The translations under genes and the position numbers were made by a program. Of a stretch of 38,920 nucleotides of DNA, positions 37,365 to 38,920 are shown piece by piece. The DNA comes from Phascolarctobacterium sp. (lineage in GTDB: Bacteria; Bacillota; Negativicutes; Acidaminococcales; Acidaminococcaceae), in NCBI GenBank assembly GCA_020024105.1, contig JAHHUH010000018.1:1-38920 (forward strand), in the 5' to 3' direction. A model generated the notes under the pieces. That model saw only the letters and a list, made by a program, of their open reading frames with translations, did not search any database and was not told the origin of the DNA. Within the stretch, counting starts at the first letter, position 1. Each line of letters starts with the position of its first letter.

Positions 37365-38920
37365 TTAAATAATTTTAGTGGTCCAGTCTTCAATATTCCA
37401 GACCTTGTCCACCCAGCCCTCATAAAATTCGGGCTCATGGGAAACCAGGAGGACGCTGCCTTTAAATTCCTTAATGGCGCGCTGTAATTCTTCCTTGGCC
37501 TCTACGTCCAGGTGGTTGGTGGGTTCGTCCAGTACCAGCCAGTTAATATCCTTCAGCATCAGCTTGCACAGGCGTACCTTGGCAGCCTCGCCACCACTCA
37601 GGACGAAGACCTTGCTGGTGATATGCTCATTAGTCAGACCGCAGCCGGCCAGAGCGGCACGAACCTCGTAATTGGTCAGACCGGGATATTCGTTCCAGAC
37701 ATCCTCCAGAGCGGTATTTTCGTTTTTATCCCTTTCCTCCTGTTCAAAATAACCAGGTGCAAGGAATTCGCCCAACTCTACCTTACCGCTGACAGGAGGA
37801 ATAATACCTAAAATAGTTTTTAAGAGGGTGGTTTTACCCAGACCGTTCACGCCACGAATAGCGATTTTCTGACCACGCTCCAGATTAAAGCTTACAGGAC
37901 GGGTGAGGGGTGTATCGTAGCCCAATACCAGGTCCTTAGCCTCTACGATGAAGCGGCTGGGAGTGCGGGCTTCACGGAATTTGAAGGTAGGCTTCAGTTT
38001 TTCACGGGGCTTTTCGATCATATCCATCTTGTCCAGCTTACGTTGACGGCTTTTAGCCATGTTGGTGGTAGCAACCCTGGCTTTATTACGGGCAATGAAG
38101 TCCTCCAGCTTAGCAACCTCCTGCTGTTGACGCTCGTAGGCACTTTCCTTTTGCGCCTTGTAGATGGCATACATTTCCTGGAATTTATCATAGTTACCGG
38201 TATAACGGGTTAATTCGCAGTTTTCCAGATGGTAGATAACATTGACTACCTGGTTAAGGAAGGCCACGTCATGGGAGATGAGGATGAAGGCATGCTCATA
38301 ATTCTGTAGGAATTTTGTCAGCCATTCAATATGCTCCACGTCCAGATAGTTGGTGGGCTCGTCCAGCAGAAGGATTTGAGAATTTTGCAGTAACAGCTTG
38401 GTCAGCAGAACCTTGCTGCGTTGACCACCGGAAAGCTCACTGACATCCCTGTCCAGGCCGATACCGCCCAGACCTAGACCGTTGGCAACCTCTTCGATTT
38501 TAGCGTCCAGGGAATAAAAGCCGCTGTGCTCCAGCTCGGATTGGATTTCGCCGACGGTATTCATCATTTTATCCATTTCTTCAGGAGTAGCATCGCCCAT
38601 TTTTTCGTACAGCTCCAGCATTTTAGCTTCGCTGGCGTAGAGCTCATCAAAGGCAGTATGCAAAACCTCGCGGATGGTCATACCCTTTTCCAGGGTACTC
38701 TGCTGGTCCAGATAACCGACGGTAACCTTACCAGGCCATTCTACACGGCCTTCATCCGGCTGCAGGTGGCCGGTAACGATATTAAGAAAGGTGGATTTAC
38801 CCTCGCCGTTGGCACCGACCAGGCCGACATGCTCACCACGTAAAAGTTTAAAAGAAACATTCTCCAAAATTTGGCGTCCGCCAAAGGAATGGGAAACATT
38901 TGTAACATTTAAATAACTCA
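37365..38920 (-). CDS. ABC-F family ATPase (partial by one base)
   Basis: This soluble protein of about 518 residues has two ABC cassettes and no membrane segment. ABC-F proteins act on ribosomes, several in translation control or antibiotic resistance. The first cassette shows GLVGANGEGKST and LSGGQRSKVLLTKLLLQ followed by LLLDEPTNYLD; the second shows AIRGVNGLGKTT, LSGGEAAKVRLCKL and LVLDEPTNHLD. A charged linker between them contains EDFIARNKARVATTNMAKSRQ. The open frame continues past the internal TTG at 38867 and begins (A)TG AGT TAT TTA at the window edge, so only the first base of the start codon is missing. It resembles the YdiF-like housekeeping group more than known resistance types. 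Confidence 0.93.
   Translation of the reverse strand, partial: SYLNVTNVSHSFGGRQILENVSFKLLRGEHVGLVGANGEGKSTFLNIVTGHLQPDEGRVEWPGKVTVGYLDQQSTLEKGMTIREVLHTAFDELYASEAKMLELYEKMGDATPEEMDKMMNTVGEIQSELEHSGFYSLDAKIEEVANGLGLGGIGLDRDVSELSGGQRSKVLLTKLLLQNSQILLLDEPTNYLDVEHIEWLTKFLQNYEHAFILISHDVAFLNQVVNVIYHLENCELTRYTGNYDKFQEMYAIYKAQKESAYERQQQEVAKLEDFIARNKARVATTNMAKSRQRKLDKMDMIEKPREKLKPTFKFREARTPSRFIVEAKDLVLGYDTPLTRPVSFNLERGQKIAIRGVNGLGKTTLLKTILGIIPPVSGKVELGEFLAPGYFEQEERDKNENTALEDVWNEYPGLTNYEVRAALAGCGLTNEHITSKVFVLSGGEAAKVRLCKLMLKDINWLVLDEPTNHLDVEAKEELQRAIKEFKGSVLLVSHEPEFYEGWVDKVWNIEDWTTKII

Noticed and set aside
1..38920. CRISPR array, tRNA, rRNA or insertion sequence
   Set aside because: I saw no regular short repeats with spacers, no cloverleaf or rRNA-like sequence and no transposase or integrase gene in the window.

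Overview
The window looks like a chromosomal segment of a strictly anaerobic, low-to-moderate GC Firmicute-type bacterium. A Negativicutes genome (Acidaminococcaceae or Phascolarctobacterium-like) is my best guess. The reasons are a superoxide reductase (desulfoferrodoxin), strong GGAGG ribosome binding sites, consensus sigma-A promoters, a short CstA, a methionine synthase whose reactivation domain is a separate gene, and signal peptides on small secreted proteins. The genus is inferred; no rRNA or tRNA gene is present to settle it.

Two AT-rich accessory blocks sit in a GC-richer housekeeping background. Block A (about 1-9.3 kb) is a defence island. It opens with a Xre-type regulator, an adenine methyltransferase and a BsuBI/PstI-type endonuclease, which overlap by ATGA stop-start junctions. 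These are followed by a HEPN-type Ymh protein and a DUF2971 protein. The promoter, operator and 5' end of the regulator gene then recur as a perfect direct repeat (1-127 and 5425-5551) in front of a second, diverged regulator. That second regulator precedes a decayed C5-cytosine methyltransferase and a large PHP-plus-SMC-like ATPase (TrlF type). The layout suggests that a shared regulator/promoter module acts as a recombination seam for swapping defence genes.

The first housekeeping stretch (about 9.6-17.6 kb) holds a CstA-type pyruvate/peptide transporter, a slipin/band-7 protein, two overlapping WYL regulators, a nitroreductase, a YbaK-type deacylase, a frameshifted LCMT-type methyltransferase and an anchored protein of unknown function. 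Two GC-rich structured intergenic elements (12275-12443 and 12539-12643) lie around the slipin gene and are not explained by any gene.

Block B (about 17.7-23.3 kb) is AT-rich again. It holds an HNH endonuclease, a Nudix hydrolase followed 3 nt later by a PLD-SF2 helicase-DUF3427 protein, and a convergent Fic protein. It is a second candidate defence block.

The right-hand part is metabolic. metF, a free-standing MetH activation protein and metH form one overlapping operon for methionine synthesis. An orphan GltA-type flavoprotein and cysE run on the minus strand. An M20 amidohydrolase with two membrane proteins (one DUF3100) looks like an uncharacterised uptake-and-hydrolysis operon. After two small unknown proteins come a secreted protein behind a strong promoter and a Fur-like site, a secreted class-3 lipase overlapping a family-4 uracil-DNA glycosylase, the superoxide reductase, and an ABC-F ATPase cut by one base at the window edge. 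Most transcription units end in clear hairpin-plus-T-run terminators.
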